From the NCBI GenBank assembly GCA_016719635.1, contig JADJYT010000003.1:372001-436000 (forward strand): 64,000 nt of DNA, read 5' to 3'. The DNA comes from Sphingobacteriales bacterium. GTDB taxonomy: Bacteria > Bacteroidota > Bacteroidia > Chitinophagales > JADIYW01. Below, piece by piece: positions 16,630 through 25,775 of this stretch. A model generated the notes under the pieces. It did not search any database. It saw nothing but the letters and a program-made list of their open reading frames with translations, and was not told the DNA's origin. A program made the position numbers and the translations under genes. Numbering within the stretch: position 1 is the stretch's first letter; every line of letters begins with the position of its first letter.

Positions 16630-17691
16630 ATGAATATTTGCATTGTAACCGGCTCCGGGGGATTAATAGGCAGCGAATCAGTAGAATTTTTTGCGGACAA
16701 ATTTGACCTGATTGTCGGTATCGACAACGACCTCCGCTCCTATTTTTTCGGCAGTGACGCTTCCACATCCTGGAACAAACACCGCCTGGAGGAGAAATAT
16801 GCCAACTACAAGCACTACAATATTGATATCCGCAATAATGAAGAACTGGAAAAAGTTTTTAAAGAATACGGTGAAGATATAAAATTGATTGTACACACCG
16901 CTGCACAACCTTCTCACGACTGGGCGGCTAAAGAGCCGTTTACAGACTTTACGGTAAATGCGAACGGCACCTTGAACATGCTGGAATACACACGACTGCA
17001 TTGTTCAAAAGCGGTATTCATTTTTACCTCCACGAACAAAGTCTACGGCGACAATCCGAATTACCTGCCGCTGGTGGAACTGGAAACCCGTTGGGAAATT
17101 GCGGAAAGCCATCCCTATTACAAGGAAGGGATTGACGAATTCATGAGCCTAGACCACACCAAACACTCCGTGTTTGGCGCTTCCAAAGTGGCTGCCGATA
17201 TCATGTGTCAGGAATATGGACGTTACTTTGGGATGAATATCGGGGTATTCCGCGGCGGCTGTCTGACAGGACCGAATCACAGCGGTGCCATGCTGCACGG
17301 CTTCCTGTCATATCTGATGAAATGCGCCATCACGGGAACACAGTACAACATCTTCGGCTACAAAGGCAAACAGGTTCGCGATAACATACACAGTTATGAC
17401 CTGGTGAATATGTTCTGGCATTTCTACCAAAACCCAAAACAGGGCGAAGCCTACAATGCCGGCGGCTCCCGATTTTCGAACTGCTCCATGATGGAAGGCA
17501 TCACGCTGTGCGAAGAAATTTCCGGTAACAAGATGAACTATCAGTATGTGGAAACCAACAGAATCGGCGATCATATCTGGTATATTTCCGACGTATCTAA
17601 GTTCAAACAACATTACCCGGAATGGAACTTCAAATACGACCTGCATACCACGCTTGTTCAGATTCATGACAGCATGCTGAAAAGAGTTTAA
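16630..17691 (+). CDS. NAD-dependent epimerase/dehydratase, CDP-paratose 2-epimerase-like (extended SDR)
   Basis: A 353-residue extended SDR likely acting on a nucleotide-activated sugar. The NAD-binding Rossmann motif is [10 protein letters not shown] near the N-terminus, followed by [12 protein letters not shown], a segment typical of CDP-tyvelose/paratose 2-epimerases. [11 protein letters not shown] and [12 protein letters not shown] supply the conserved Ser/Thr region. Where SDRs normally have the catalytic YxxxK, this protein has Phe182 and Lys186 (VFGASK), so the usual Tyr is absent. The remaining C-terminal motifs ([30 protein letters not shown]) agree with the family. The pathway is probably surface polysaccharide synthesis; the substrate is uncertain. 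Confidence 0.85.
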   Translation: MNICIVTGSGGLIGSESVEFFADKFDLIVGIDNDLRSYFFGSDASTSWNKHRLEEKYANYKHYNIDIRNNEELEKVFKEYGEDIKLIVHTAAQPSHDWAAKEPFTDFTVNANGTLNMLEYTRLHCSKAVFIFTSTNKVYGDNPNYLPLVELETRWEIAESHPYYKEGIDEFMSLDHTKHSVFGASKVAADIMCQEYGRYFGMNIGVFRGGCLTGPNHSGAMLHGFLSYLMKCAITGTQYNIFGYKGKQVRDNIHSYDLVNMFWHFYQNPKQGEAYNAGGSRFSNCSMMEGITLCEEISGNKMNYQYVETNRIGDHIWYISDVSKFKQHYPEWNFKYDLHTTLVQIHDSMLKRV

Positions 17692-17714
17692 TACATTTTA
17701 TCAAAAAAAATATC

Positions 17715-18296
17715 ATGAAAAACATTCACCCATCACTGCTGTTACTGTCATTCATTGCCATTTTGGCTATAGCCTGCAAGAATGAAGAGGCTTTAAATGA
17801 CCCGAATATTGAAGATTAGACCATCAATAAGACGATTGCTACCGGCGGAACTTCCGCCCGCTATGGTGCAGATGATTCCATAGATGTGAATGGTGACGGC
17901 ACATTTGATTTTCAGTTTCTGTTCGGGGCGGTGAGCGGCAGTCCTGACACTACCTTTTACGGAGGTGCCTGCATCAAGGGGGATGTGCTGACCTATACAC
18001 AAAACCTTGGAACCTCGCCCACCATATTCACCACGGTCTTAAATTCGGGTGATAAGATAAGTTCATCCTCGACCACATGGAGTACGTTTGGCTTTATGGC
18101 AGGAACGCTGGAATCCACGAATATCGGTATTGCCGGAGCAGGCAATAAATTGATTGGATTCAGGTTTAATGCAGTCGACGGCACTCACTACGGTTGGATG
18201 AAAGTGAATATTCCGGACAACTACATATCCCTGACGGTCGTAGAACTGGCCTATCATAAAACACCTGATACCGAAATTGAAGCCGGCGTTAAATAA
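17715..18296 (+). pseudogene. Hypothetical lipoprotein with in-frame TAG stop
   Basis: An exported protein of 193 codons interrupted by one TAG at 17817-17819. The first 34 residues give a lipoprotein signal (LAIAC, Cys21) and DPNIED; after the stop the same frame resumes with TINKTIATGGT and runs to 18296. The downstream part has DVNGDGTFDFQF and HYGWMKVNI. An intact relative lies at 18763-19353: it shares the layout lipobox, DNPNI, YNKTV, and the HYGWIRVNM motif. TAG differs by one base from a Tyr codon, so a point mutation or a base-call error are both possible. An initiation at 17886 would lack the signal peptide and is unlikely. Function unknown. Confidence 0.7.
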
Positions 18297-18463
18297 ACAG
18301 CACCACCTAATACAATTTACCGAGCCATCCAAAAGGATGTTTTTTTGCCCGAATTCTCATTCATACCTGTCGGATACTCATTTTTGGGGTGGTTGGTCAT
18401 TAGATTGTATAGTTTGTAATGAATTTTATTTGAAGATAAATCACAACACTCAAATTAAACATT

Positions 18464-18628
18464 ATGGATGCTAAGGATTTTGAACTGCCGCTGGAAGGTT
18501 CATTTAGTAATCTGATAAGCCAGTGTTACCAACAGCAGAAAAAAGTGTCTACTACAGCAGATAAGACTAAAAAGAAACAAAAGACAAATACAGCGATAAT
18601 CAAACCGGCAAAACTCCCTAAAAGGTAA
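18464..18628 (+). CDS. Small Lys/Gln-rich hypothetical protein (54 aa)
   Basis: A short open frame starting MDAKDFELPLEGSFSNL and ending in a basic tail KLPKR. About 15 of 54 residues are Lys or Arg, concentrated in the C-terminal half, with a KKKQK run. There is no signal peptide or recognised domain. It lies in a 466-bp gap between two lipoprotein genes in which nothing else was found. Codon composition looks like ordinary coding sequence, but a 54-codon frame could arise by chance. A DNA- or RNA-binding role would be speculation. Confidence 0.35.
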   Translation: MDAKDFELPLEGSFSNLISQCYQQQKKVSTTADKTKKKQKTNTAIIKPAKLPKR

Positions 18629-18762
18629 ATTCAGCATGAAAAGAGCAATTGGTATGAAATAAAAAGAAAAGAATTAGCTGTTTTCGCACAAATTAACTTC
18701 ATTCTAACGCTTTCAGCTTGATATATTTCATTTTTAGACTAAAGTTTATAAAAACACAACAG

Positions 18763-19353
18763 ATGAAAAAAGTATCCATAAAACCAGCAATGGTTTTAGC
18801 CTTGGCAGTATTTGGATTCGCCGCCCTGATTACCTCCTGTAAAAAGGCAGACAATCCAAATATTATCTACACCTCTTACAATAAAACAGTGACGGGTACA
18901 GTCGGCAGTATAGTTGTTGACTCCATTGATTTGAATTTAGACACAAAATCAGATTTCCGTTTTGGGATAAGCCAAACAGTCACCGGAGACAGTATTGCAG
19001 TCCTAATTTCCGGTGGATATATCGGTGGTATCTATATTGATTCAACCTTAGCCTTAGATTTCATGTATCAGGTTAAACCGTTAAATAAAAATGAAACACC
19101 CGCTAATTATGTTCCGGGTGTAATGCAATGGGAGCAAGTCGGTTTAATTGATATTAAAAGGGCGCCCGATATAACCGGCCTTGCCGGGAGTGGTGACAAA
19201 TTCATTCCTGTGTTTGTATACAATACACTCACATCCAAGTTTCACTATGGCTGGATTCGTGTCAATATGAGCAGTGATCATAAAACATTTAAGTTGATTG
19301 ACGGAGCTTTCAACCTTATTCCGGATGTTCCTGTAAAAATGGGAGCCAAATAA
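18763..19353 (+). CDS. Hypothetical lipoprotein, relative of the 17715 gene
   Basis: A 196-residue exported protein with lipobox ITSC (Cys26) followed by KKAD. The mature region is beta-rich and contains DLNLDTKSDFRFG, which looks like an Asp-rich Ca-binding-type strand, and KFHYGWIRVNM near residue 165-175. The second motif and the overall order match the interrupted gene upstream, so the two are probably an old tandem duplication. Such proteins are common in Bacteroidota and their function is unknown. The frame begins at 18718, but the ATG at 18763 gives the proper signal peptide. Confidence 0.75.
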   Translation: MKKVSIKPAMVLALAVFGFAALITSCKKADNPNIIYTSYNKTVTGTVGSIVVDSIDLNLDTKSDFRFGISQTVTGDSIAVLISGGYIGGIYIDSTLALDFMYQVKPLNKNETPANYVPGVMQWEQVGLIDIKRAPDITGLAGSGDKFIPVFVYNTLTSKFHYGWIRVNMSSDHKTFKLIDGAFNLIPDVPVKMGAK

Positions 19354-19401
19354 GTATGGTGAGAAATACACTAAAAAGTCCGGACATCTGTTTCGTGCTT
19401 T

Positions 19402-20019
19402 TTATTTATAGTCTGACACAATAAGTGTATTGGTGCAAAAGCTGTATTCATACTCCTGATTGGAGCCGACTATAACCAAACGGTCATCTGAATAACTTTC
19501 AATTAAGGACAAATACCAGTCAATGGCTTTGGTATCAAAATTAGAAGTGGGTTCATCGAGCAGCAAAACCTGCGACAGGGTTAAGAATGCCAGTGCTAAT
19601 TTTAAGCGCTGCCGCATTCCGGAAGAAAAATTCTTGATGTATTTGTTTTTATGCATCCCCAGTTGGGAAACGGCATAAAACTCCTCTTTGGACTCACAAT
19701 TCATCTTTTTGAAGGTAGCATGAAAATCATACATTTCTTCCAATGTAAAATCGTCAATCACTGAAATATAAGGTGCCGCAAAAACAATTTCTTTAGAGGC
19801 AGCCTCAAAGTCAGTTACACGTTTATGCGGGATGGAATAATGCATCTTGCCGGAGGTGGGCACAAGGCCGCCTGACACGATTTTCAGCAAGGTTGATTTT
19901 CCGCTGCCGTTAGGACCTACCACTGCATATTTTCCACCGGATTCAAACTGAAAATTCACCTGTTTGAAAATCCATTCAAATCCAAAACGTTTGCTGATAT
20001 TTTCCAGTTGTATGGTCAT
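19402..20019 (-). CDS. ABC transporter ATP-binding protein in the lipid A operon
   Basis: About 205 residues with a single ABC ATPase domain: Walker A VVGPNGSGKSTLLK, signature FSSGMRQRLKLALAF, Walker B VLLLDEPTSNFD. No membrane domain is fused and none is encoded next door, so the partner permease is elsewhere. It is the last gene of the run HD-lpxD-lpxC-lpxA. This position is seen often in Bacteroidota, hinting at an envelope export role. An ATG at 20019 (MTIQLENISKRF) is preferred over a GTG at 20034, which would start five bases after the lpxA stop. Its transported substrate cannot be read from the sequence. Confidence 0.88.
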   Translation of the reverse strand: MTIQLENISKRFGFEWIFKQVNFQFESGGKYAVVGPNGSGKSTLLKIVSGGLVPTSGKMHYSIPHKRVTDFEAASKEIVFAAPYISVIDDFTLEEMYDFHATFKKMNCESKEEFYAVSQLGMHKNKYIKNFSSGMRQRLKLALAFLTLSQVLLLDEPTSNFDTKAIDWYLSLIESYSDDRLVIVGSNQEYEYSFCTNTLIVSDYK

Positions 20020-20039
20020 TGTTATTTTATCCACCCGAA

Positions 20040-20810
20040 CTAATCCATTCCTTTAATGATGCCGCGTTCAGAGCTTTTTACAAAACTGACAATATAGTCG
20101 CGCAATCCGGATGCCGGAATCTCTTCTTCAATCTTCGCTAATGCCTGCGAGGTATTCAGTCCGTTGTTGCCAAAGATGAAGCGGTACACATCCTGTATCA
20201 TGTGTATCTCTTCCGGTGTAAAGCCATGACGTTTCAAACCTATCGAGTTAATGCCGGCGTATTGGGCCGGATTGCGCATCGCCAGGCAAAACGGAGGTAC
20301 ATCTTTTCCAATCATACTTCCGCCTGAAATGAATGCATGTTTTCCGACCTTAACAAACTGGTGTGCGCCGCTCATACCTCCGAAGTAGGCATAATCCTCA
20401 ATGGTAACATGCCCCGCCAGATTCGTTGCATTTGCCAGAATGCAGTGTTCGCCGATAAAACAATCATGGGCGATATGCACATATGCCATTATCAGCGAAT
20501 GGCTTCCGATTTTTGTAGTACCCGATGCGGAAGTACCCCGGTTGACGGTCGAACATTCACGTATGCTCACATAATCTCCGATATCGACCGTACTGTATTC
20601 TCCCGAAAACTTTAAATCCTGTGGAATCGCGCCCAGCACCGCCCCGGGAAATAGTTTGCAGTTACTGCCAATTCGCGTACCCGGGAAAACAGTCACATTC
20701 GGTGCTATCCAGGTGTTATCTCCTATGATAACATCTTCATATATCGTTGAAAAATGCTCCACCTGAACATTCGCCCCTAACCGTGAATCTGGATGAATAA
20801 AATTATTCAA
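20040..20810 (-). CDS. lpxA: UDP-N-acetylglucosamine acyltransferase
   Basis: First enzyme of lipid A synthesis: transfers a 3-hydroxyacyl chain from acyl carrier protein to UDP-GlcNAc. Left-handed beta-helix hexapeptide repeats fill residues about 5-180 (VIIGDNTWIAPNVTVFPGTRIG and similar). The catalytic histidine lies in AYVHIAHDCFIGEHC, followed by NLAGHVTIEDYA and the GGMSGAHQFVKVG loop. The C-terminal helical part (LKRHGFTPEEIHMIQD) is typical. Family alignment starts at FIHPDS; a TTG at 20810 gives that N-terminus, while the frame is open to 20861. A TAnnTTTG box at 20827-20834 lies inside the longer frame, supporting the shorter TTG start. Gene order lpxD-lpxC-lpxA. Confidence 0.93.
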   Translation of the reverse strand: MNNFIHPDSRLGANVQVEHFSTIYEDVIIGDNTWIAPNVTVFPGTRIGSNCKLFPGAVLGAIPQDLKFSGEYSTVDIGDYVSIRECSTVNRGTSASGTTKIGSHSLIMAYVHIAHDCFIGEHCILANATNLAGHVTIEDYAYFGGMSGAHQFVKVGKHAFISGGSMIGKDVPPFCLAMRNPAQYAGINSIGLKRHGFTPEEIHMIQDVYRFIFGNNGLNTSQALAKIEEEIPASGLRDYIVSFVKSSERGIIKGMD

Positions 20811-20826
20811 GAAGAAAGAATTTGAA

Positions 20827-20834
20827 CAAAGATA
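20827..20834 (-). promoter_or_regulatory. Bacteroidota -7 box (TATCTTTG) before lpxA
   Basis: Exact TAnnTTTG on the minus strand, 16 bases before the proposed TTG start of lpxA and 38 bases after the lpxC stop. It may give lpxA a secondary promoter. Confidence 0.5.
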
Positions 20835-20872
20835 GCTATTTTTTAATTCGTATAAAAACAAACCTGAGCGTG

Positions 20873-21805
20873 TCAGAATGAGTGTTCCACTGCTGTCAAA
20901 ACGAAGTTTTCCATTAAATATCTTGCAAAACGGGTATTGGAAGTATGACCGGGTTTATAGGCGATTAATTTGCCTTTGAAATGTGTTTGAGTCAAGGCCA
21001 GATCACCGATGACATCGAGTATTTTGTGCCGTGCAGCTTCATTGTCAAATGTCTGGTACAACGGATTCAGTATACCCATTTCGGGAATGGAATTCGCCGC
21101 ATGATGAAACGTATGGGCCAGCCAGTCAATTTTTTCCTTACTGAGTGCAGTTTCTGAAAAGACCAGCGCATTGTTTAGATTGCCGCCTTTGATAAGGCCA
21201 TTGTTATAGAGATATTCTATCTCATGGAGAAAGCAGAAAGTCTTGGCAATAGCGATTTCTTCCGCATATTCCCTTATGTCATTGAGTACCGCATACTGGT
21301 GTTTGATAATCTTGGAGGGAAAATCAATGAGGCAGGTGACAGAAAATTCTTCATGCGGCAAAAAGATATATTCCGCTCCGGTCTGTTCGTCTTTCCATTC
21401 AACGACATCCTGTATGGTGAAATATTTCTTATAGTGTGATAGTTCTATGATATTATCGTCTATCAGCCGGTCTATATAAAACTTAGCGCTTCCATCCAGA
21501 ATGGGCACTTCCTTGTTATCAATCTCCACTAAAGCATTATCTATACCCATAGCATACAATGCAGACAACAGATGTTCAACGGTCACCACTTCCGATTCCT
21601 GCAACTTAATTGTCGTACTTCTGTTGGTGTTGGAAACATTCTCCACTTTTGCGGGAATGAATAGAGTGGGGTTAATGTCCGTTCTGCAAAACTGAATACC
21701 GAAATTATCCGGTGCCGGTTTTATGGTCACGTTGGACATTAAACCCGTATGCAAACCTACTCCGGAAAAATGAATGGGACGAACGATTGTTGTTTGTAAC
21801 CTCAA
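20873..21805 (-). CDS. lpxC: UDP-3-O-acyl-N-acetylglucosamine deacetylase, not fused to FabZ
   Basis: Zinc deacetylase for the committed step of lipid A synthesis. A 310-residue protein: domain 1 starts with HFSGVGLHTG, zinc ligand region TVEHLLSALYAMGID, domain 2 contains GGNLNNALVF, and the second zinc cluster is HKILDVIGDLAL followed by KGKLIAYKPGHTSN. It ends soon after ARYLMENFVL. In most Bacteroidota LpxC continues into a FabZ dehydratase domain (total about 460 residues); here a stop follows at EHSF and only 62 bases separate it from lpxA, with no fabZ between. The start is TTG (LRLQTT as read), the only codon matching the family N-terminus. Confidence 0.93.
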   Translation of the reverse strand: MRLQTTIVRPIHFSGVGLHTGLMSNVTIKPAPDNFGIQFCRTDINPTLFIPAKVENVSNTNRSTTIKLQESEVVTVEHLLSALYAMGIDNALVEIDNKEVPILDGSAKFYIDRLIDDNIIELSHYKKYFTIQDVVEWKDEQTGAEYIFLPHEEFSVTCLIDFPSKIIKHQYAVLNDIREYAEEIAIAKTFCFLHEIEYLYNNGLIKGGNLNNALVFSETALSKEKIDWLAHTFHHAANSIPEMGILNPLYQTFDNEAARHKILDVIGDLALTQTHFKGKLIAYKPGHTSNTRFARYLMENFVLTAVEHSF

Positions 21806-21840
21806 AGTGATTGGTATTAAATAGGCACTTAGTTGCCTGT

Positions 21841-21848
21841 CAAAGCTA
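21841..21848 (-). promoter_or_regulatory. Bacteroidota -7 box (TAGCTTTG) before lpxC
   Basis: Exact TAnnTTTG on the minus strand in the 69-base gap between lpxD and lpxC, 35 bases before the lpxC TTG. Confidence 0.5.
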
Positions 21849-21874
21849 CAAAATAAAGCAATACGTATATCCGC

Positions 21875-22840
21875 TTACAAATTATCTTTAAGATTATTTA
21901 ATTCGTTGCGAAGCTCCCTGATTCTCTTCTCTAACTCGGGCAATTGCTTATAAATGACCGTAGCTTTGAAATGTTGCTTTATGTCAATGGCCGGGATGCC
22001 GGAAAGCACCTGATTTTCCTCCGTTATATGTTGAGCTACGGCACTCTTTGCATTTATCCTGGTAAAAGGAGCAATTACAATATGCCCGACAAATCCGACC
22101 TGGCCGCCAATCATATTGTGGTGTCCGATTTTCGTACTGCCCGATATGCCGGTTTGTGAAGCGATGACGGTATGCTCTCCAATCTCCACGTTATGCGCCA
22201 CCTGTATGAGATTATCCAGCTTTACGCCTTTTCTTAAGATGGTGGAGCCCATCGTTGCCCTGTCTATACAGGTATTGGCGCCGATTTCACAATCGTCTTC
22301 GATGACCACATTGCCCAGCTGGGGGATTTTCTGATAGGTTCCATCCTTCTGCGGAGCAAAGCCAAATCCATCGGAACCAATTACGGCTCCTGAATGAATG
22401 ACGCAGTTATTGCCAATAATACAATCATGGTATATCGACACATTGGGATAGATGATACAGTTGTTTCCTATCCTCACATTTTCCCCGATATATACATTCG
22501 GATAGATGATGGTATCTTTTCCAGCTTCATACGGTTTTTTATCCTGTCCGGACTGTAACTGCTGATAGAGTTGTAGTAAATTTGCAAATGCAGCATAGGC
22601 ATCTTCCACCACAATAAAATTCAGCTTGCTTTTATCTGTCCGCTTGTCAAAAAGATGCTGTGATATGATAATACATCCGGCTTGAGTGGTATCTAAAAAT
22701 GGAAGGTATTTTTCATTGGCTAAAAAGGAAATCTGGTCCTGCTGCGCTTCCTCAATCTTTGCAGGCATGGCAATCAGGTGCTGCTTATTGCCGGCAATCT
22801 CTCCTTTTATCTTTTCTGCTATTTGTGTTAATGTAAACAA
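21875..22840 (-). CDS. lpxD: UDP-3-O-(3-hydroxyacyl)glucosamine N-acyltransferase
   Basis: Third lipid A enzyme; adds the N-linked hydroxyacyl chain. About 321 residues: N-terminal uridine-binding domain (FTLTQIAEKIKGEIAG), left-handed beta-helix from about residue 100 (IIYPNVYIGENVRIGNNCII), the GSDGFGFAP motif that is characteristic of LpxD, VAHNVEIGEHTVIAS, and GGQVGFVGH with the likely catalytic His. A C-terminal helix rich in Glu/Leu closes the trimer. A TTG at 22840 preceded by AAAGGAG at 6 bases is the best start; the frame's upstream extension would overlap the HD gene. It lies 10 bases after the HD stop. Confidence 0.93.
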   Translation of the reverse strand: MFTLTQIAEKIKGEIAGNKQHLIAMPAKIEEAQQDQISFLANEKYLPFLDTTQAGCIIISQHLFDKRTDKSKLNFIVVEDAYAAFANLLQLYQQLQSGQDKKPYEAGKDTIIYPNVYIGENVRIGNNCIIYPNVSIYHDCIIGNNCVIHSGAVIGSDGFGFAPQKDGTYQKIPQLGNVVIEDDCEIGANTCIDRATMGSTILRKGVKLDNLIQVAHNVEIGEHTVIASQTGISGSTKIGHHNMIGGQVGFVGHIVIAPFTRINAKSAVAQHITEENQVLSGIPAIDIKQHFKATVIYKQLPELEKRIRELRNELNNLKDNL

Positions 22841-22850
22841 GGTTGCTCCT

Positions 22851-24038
22851 TTAATCTTTAGGATAAGCAATGTAATGTTTCACCACCGGATTCGACAGGG
22901 AACGGATATTCCATTGCTCTGTAATATCGGTGATTTCTTTGATATTTCCATCTTTAAATAGGATGTAAATATTGTCCTTTGCCGGGTTATAGGCATTGTT
23001 TTGAGCAGTACCCATCAGTACTAAAAAATCCATTTCATCCTGGGTATATTTCTGTTTTAACAAGGCATATTTTTCTTCTGCCTTATGTTCCTCAACGTAT
23101 TCTATCTTAAACAAATGCCGGTTGATGATAGAAGTGGACAGTAACTTTAATATTTCATCCTCACTCTGCATCCAGACTTTCAATGCCTGCACGATGTCAT
23201 AATCATCCAGCAGGACAAATTTATCGATGTGCTGATGGAAATCTTCAACACTGATATCATTTTGCAGAAAGAAATGCAGATTATCGGAAATACCCTGATA
23301 CGGAACCTTGATTTTGCGGGCTCTTAAGAGTGCATTTTTCAGCATCAGGTCCGACACCAGGCTTGTCTTATGCAAATAGACCTGCCAGTACATCAGCCTC
23401 CTGGCCACAATAAATTTTTCGATGGAATAAATCCCTTTTTCTTCCACCACAATATTATCATTGTGCACATCCAGCATATTGATGATTCTGTCGTAACCTA
23501 TCACACCTTCACTCACACCGGTATAGAAAGAATCCCGGTTCAGATAATCCATCCTATCCATATCAAGCTGTCCGCTTACCAGCTGATGTAAAAATTTCTT
23601 AGGATACCGATTCGTAAAAATGCGGGTAGCCGTTTCAATCAAAGACCCAAACTGTTGGCGCAGCCGCTGCATCAGCAGCATGGAAATATGTTCATGATGT
23701 ACATTGGGTACAAGTACACCTTCCAAAGAATGCGAAAACGGACCATGCCCCAAGTCATGCAGCAAAATAGCCAGCACCGCCGCCTGCGATTCTTCCTCGC
23801 TGATATCATGTCCCTTTGACTTCAGGACTTCCAGGCTTTTATACATCAGGTGCATGGCACCCAGCGAATGATGAAACCGGGAGTGGGTGGCACCGGGATA
23901 AACCAATGCACTCAAACCCAGCTGCTGGATACGTCTTAATCGCTGGAAATACGGATGTTCTATTATATCGAAGACGATATCATACGGAATAGAGATGAAA
24001 CCATAAACAGGATCGTTAAATATTTTTCGTTTGTTCAT
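22851..24038 (-). CDS. HD superfamily phosphohydrolase (SAMHD1/YpgQ-like)
   Basis: A 395-residue metal-dependent phosphohydrolase. The HD motif residues appear in order: HSRFHHSLGAMHL, LLHDLGHGPFSHSLE (His-Asp pair), and the later Asp in SGQLDMDRMDYLNRDSFYTGV. This layout matches the dGTPase/SAMHD1-type HD family widespread in bacteria. The C-terminal third is helical and of unknown role. It is the first gene of the minus-strand lipid A operon, overlapping no neighbour and ending 10 bases before lpxD. The pairing with lpxD is common in Bacteroidota, but a function in lipid A synthesis is not established. The start is the ATG at 24038. Confidence 0.9.
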   Translation of the reverse strand: MNKRKIFNDPVYGFISIPYDIVFDIIEHPYFQRLRRIQQLGLSALVYPGATHSRFHHSLGAMHLMYKSLEVLKSKGHDISEEESQAAVLAILLHDLGHGPFSHSLEGVLVPNVHHEHISMLLMQRLRQQFGSLIETATRIFTNRYPKKFLHQLVSGQLDMDRMDYLNRDSFYTGVSEGVIGYDRIINMLDVHNDNIVVEEKGIYSIEKFIVARRLMYWQVYLHKTSLVSDLMLKNALLRARKIKVPYQGISDNLHFFLQNDISVEDFHQHIDKFVLLDDYDIVQALKVWMQSEDEILKLLSTSIINRHLFKIEYVEEHKAEEKYALLKQKYTQDEMDFLVLMGTAQNNAYNPAKDNIYILFKDGNIKEITDITEQWNIRSLSNPVVKHYIAYPKD

Positions 24039-24215
24039 TTACAGATATACATCCGAGGTTAGCGGTTACCGGCTTAATTATACAGACAGAATGTACTTTA
24101 TTAGCATTATTTAATGAAATAAAATTATGTATTTTGCAAATAAAGCCATAACATTATACAATACAAAAATAGCAAAGTCTAGTCATTTATAACAATTAAC
24201 TTTTAACTTACCTCC

Positions 24216-25771
24216 ATGAGCGATATAAAAATACTATGGGCAGATGATGAAATAGACTTATTGAAACCGCAAATACTTTTTCTGGAACAAAAAGGCTATA
24301 CCGTTGATCCCGTCAGCAACGGATACGACGCCCTGGATAAATGCAAGACGGAACATTTCGATCTGATCTTCTTGGATGAGCATATGCCGGGTATTTCGGG
24401 ATTGGAGACACTGGCCAGAATCAAGGCCATCAACAAGGACATTCCTGTCGTCATGATAACCAAAAATGAAGAGGAGAATATCATGGAAGAAGCCATCGGT
24501 TCACAGATCGCTGACTACCTGATAAAACCGGTCCGTCCGAACCAGATTCTATTGTCCATCAAAAAAATAACGGAAAACAAGAAACTGGTTTCTGAAAAAA
24601 CCACCACTTCGTACCGTCAGGAATTCCAGAATATCATGACGGAAGTCAATAATGTAAACGACCATAAGGAATGGGCAGAATTGTACAAGAAACTCATTTA
24701 CTGGGAACTGGAACTGGACAAAGCCAACAACCCGGACATGAAGGATATCCTGGATATGCAGAAGAGCGAAGCCAACAAAGAGTTTTTTAAATTCATTTCC
24801 AAAAACTATCTGAAATGGCTGAAGGAAACCGGAAAGGGTTCCACCCCAACCTTGTCTCACACGCTATTTAAAGACAAGATAATTCCTGCCATCGAAAACG
24901 ACACCCCCACTTTCTTTCTGCTGATAGACAACCTTCGCTACGACCATTTCAGGATGATAGAAACGCTGATAAAAGAGGATTTCCGGAAAGTAAGCGAAGA
25001 TTATTTCTACAGCATCCTTCCCACTACGACTCAGTATTCACGCAACGCGATTTTTTCCGGCCTGATGCCGCTGGAAATCGATAAAAAATATCCTGAGCGA
25101 TGGTTTTATGACGATGAGAATGCCGGCAAAAACCTGCATGAAGAATTTTTCCTGAATGAACAGTTCAAACGATTCGGAATTAACCTGAAAACAAGCTATA
25201 CCAAAATCACCAATCACCAGTCCGGAAAGACACTGGAAGACAATATCCTGAACCTTCTGAACAATGCATTCAATGTAATCGTTTACAATTTTGTGGATAT
25301 GCTTTCACATGCACGCACGGAGATGGAAGTGCTGAAAGAACTGGCCAGCGACGAAGCGGCCTATCGTTCCCTGACGATGTCATGGTTCGACCATTCCCCG
25401 TTACTGAATGCACTTCAGAAATTAAAAGATAAAAAGTACGCATCATCATCACATCCGACCATGGGACCATCCGGGTACAGAACCCGTCTAAAATCATCGG
25501 GGATAAAGCCACCACCACCAATTTGCGCTACAAGACCGGCAAGAACCTGAACTATAATGAGAAGGAAGTCTTTGCCGTTAAAAATCCGGATGAAGCACTG
25601 CTGCCGAAATCCAATCTCAGTTCCTCCTATGTTTTTGCCAAAGAAGATTACTATTTCTGTTACCCAAATAATTACAACCATTTTGTCAATTATTACCGGA
25701 ATACCTTCCAGCACGGCGGCGTATCCATCGAAGAAATGATTGTTCCGGTCGCCGTTTTTGAAAGCAAGTAA
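24216..25771 (+). CDS. porX: T9SS response regulator PorX with PglZ domain, split by a one-base deletion
   Basis: Regulator that couples the PorY/sigma system to type IX secretion. Repaired length 518 residues, matching PorX. Residues 1-120 are a CheY-like receiver: LWADDEIDLL (acidic pocket), LIFLDEHMPG with phosphoacceptor Asp54, and DYLIKPVRP. The PglZ alkaline-phosphatase-like domain follows: FFLLIDNLRYDHFR, LPTTTQYSRNAIFSGLMP, VYNFVDMLSHAR, and after the break SDHGTIRVQNP. Frame 1 stops at 25550; adding one A to the run at 25431-25435 restores KLKDKKVRIIITSDHG and runs to 25771. The neighbours tsaE and ald are its usual partners in this phylum. Confidence 0.93.
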
Positions 25772-25775
25772 GTGT

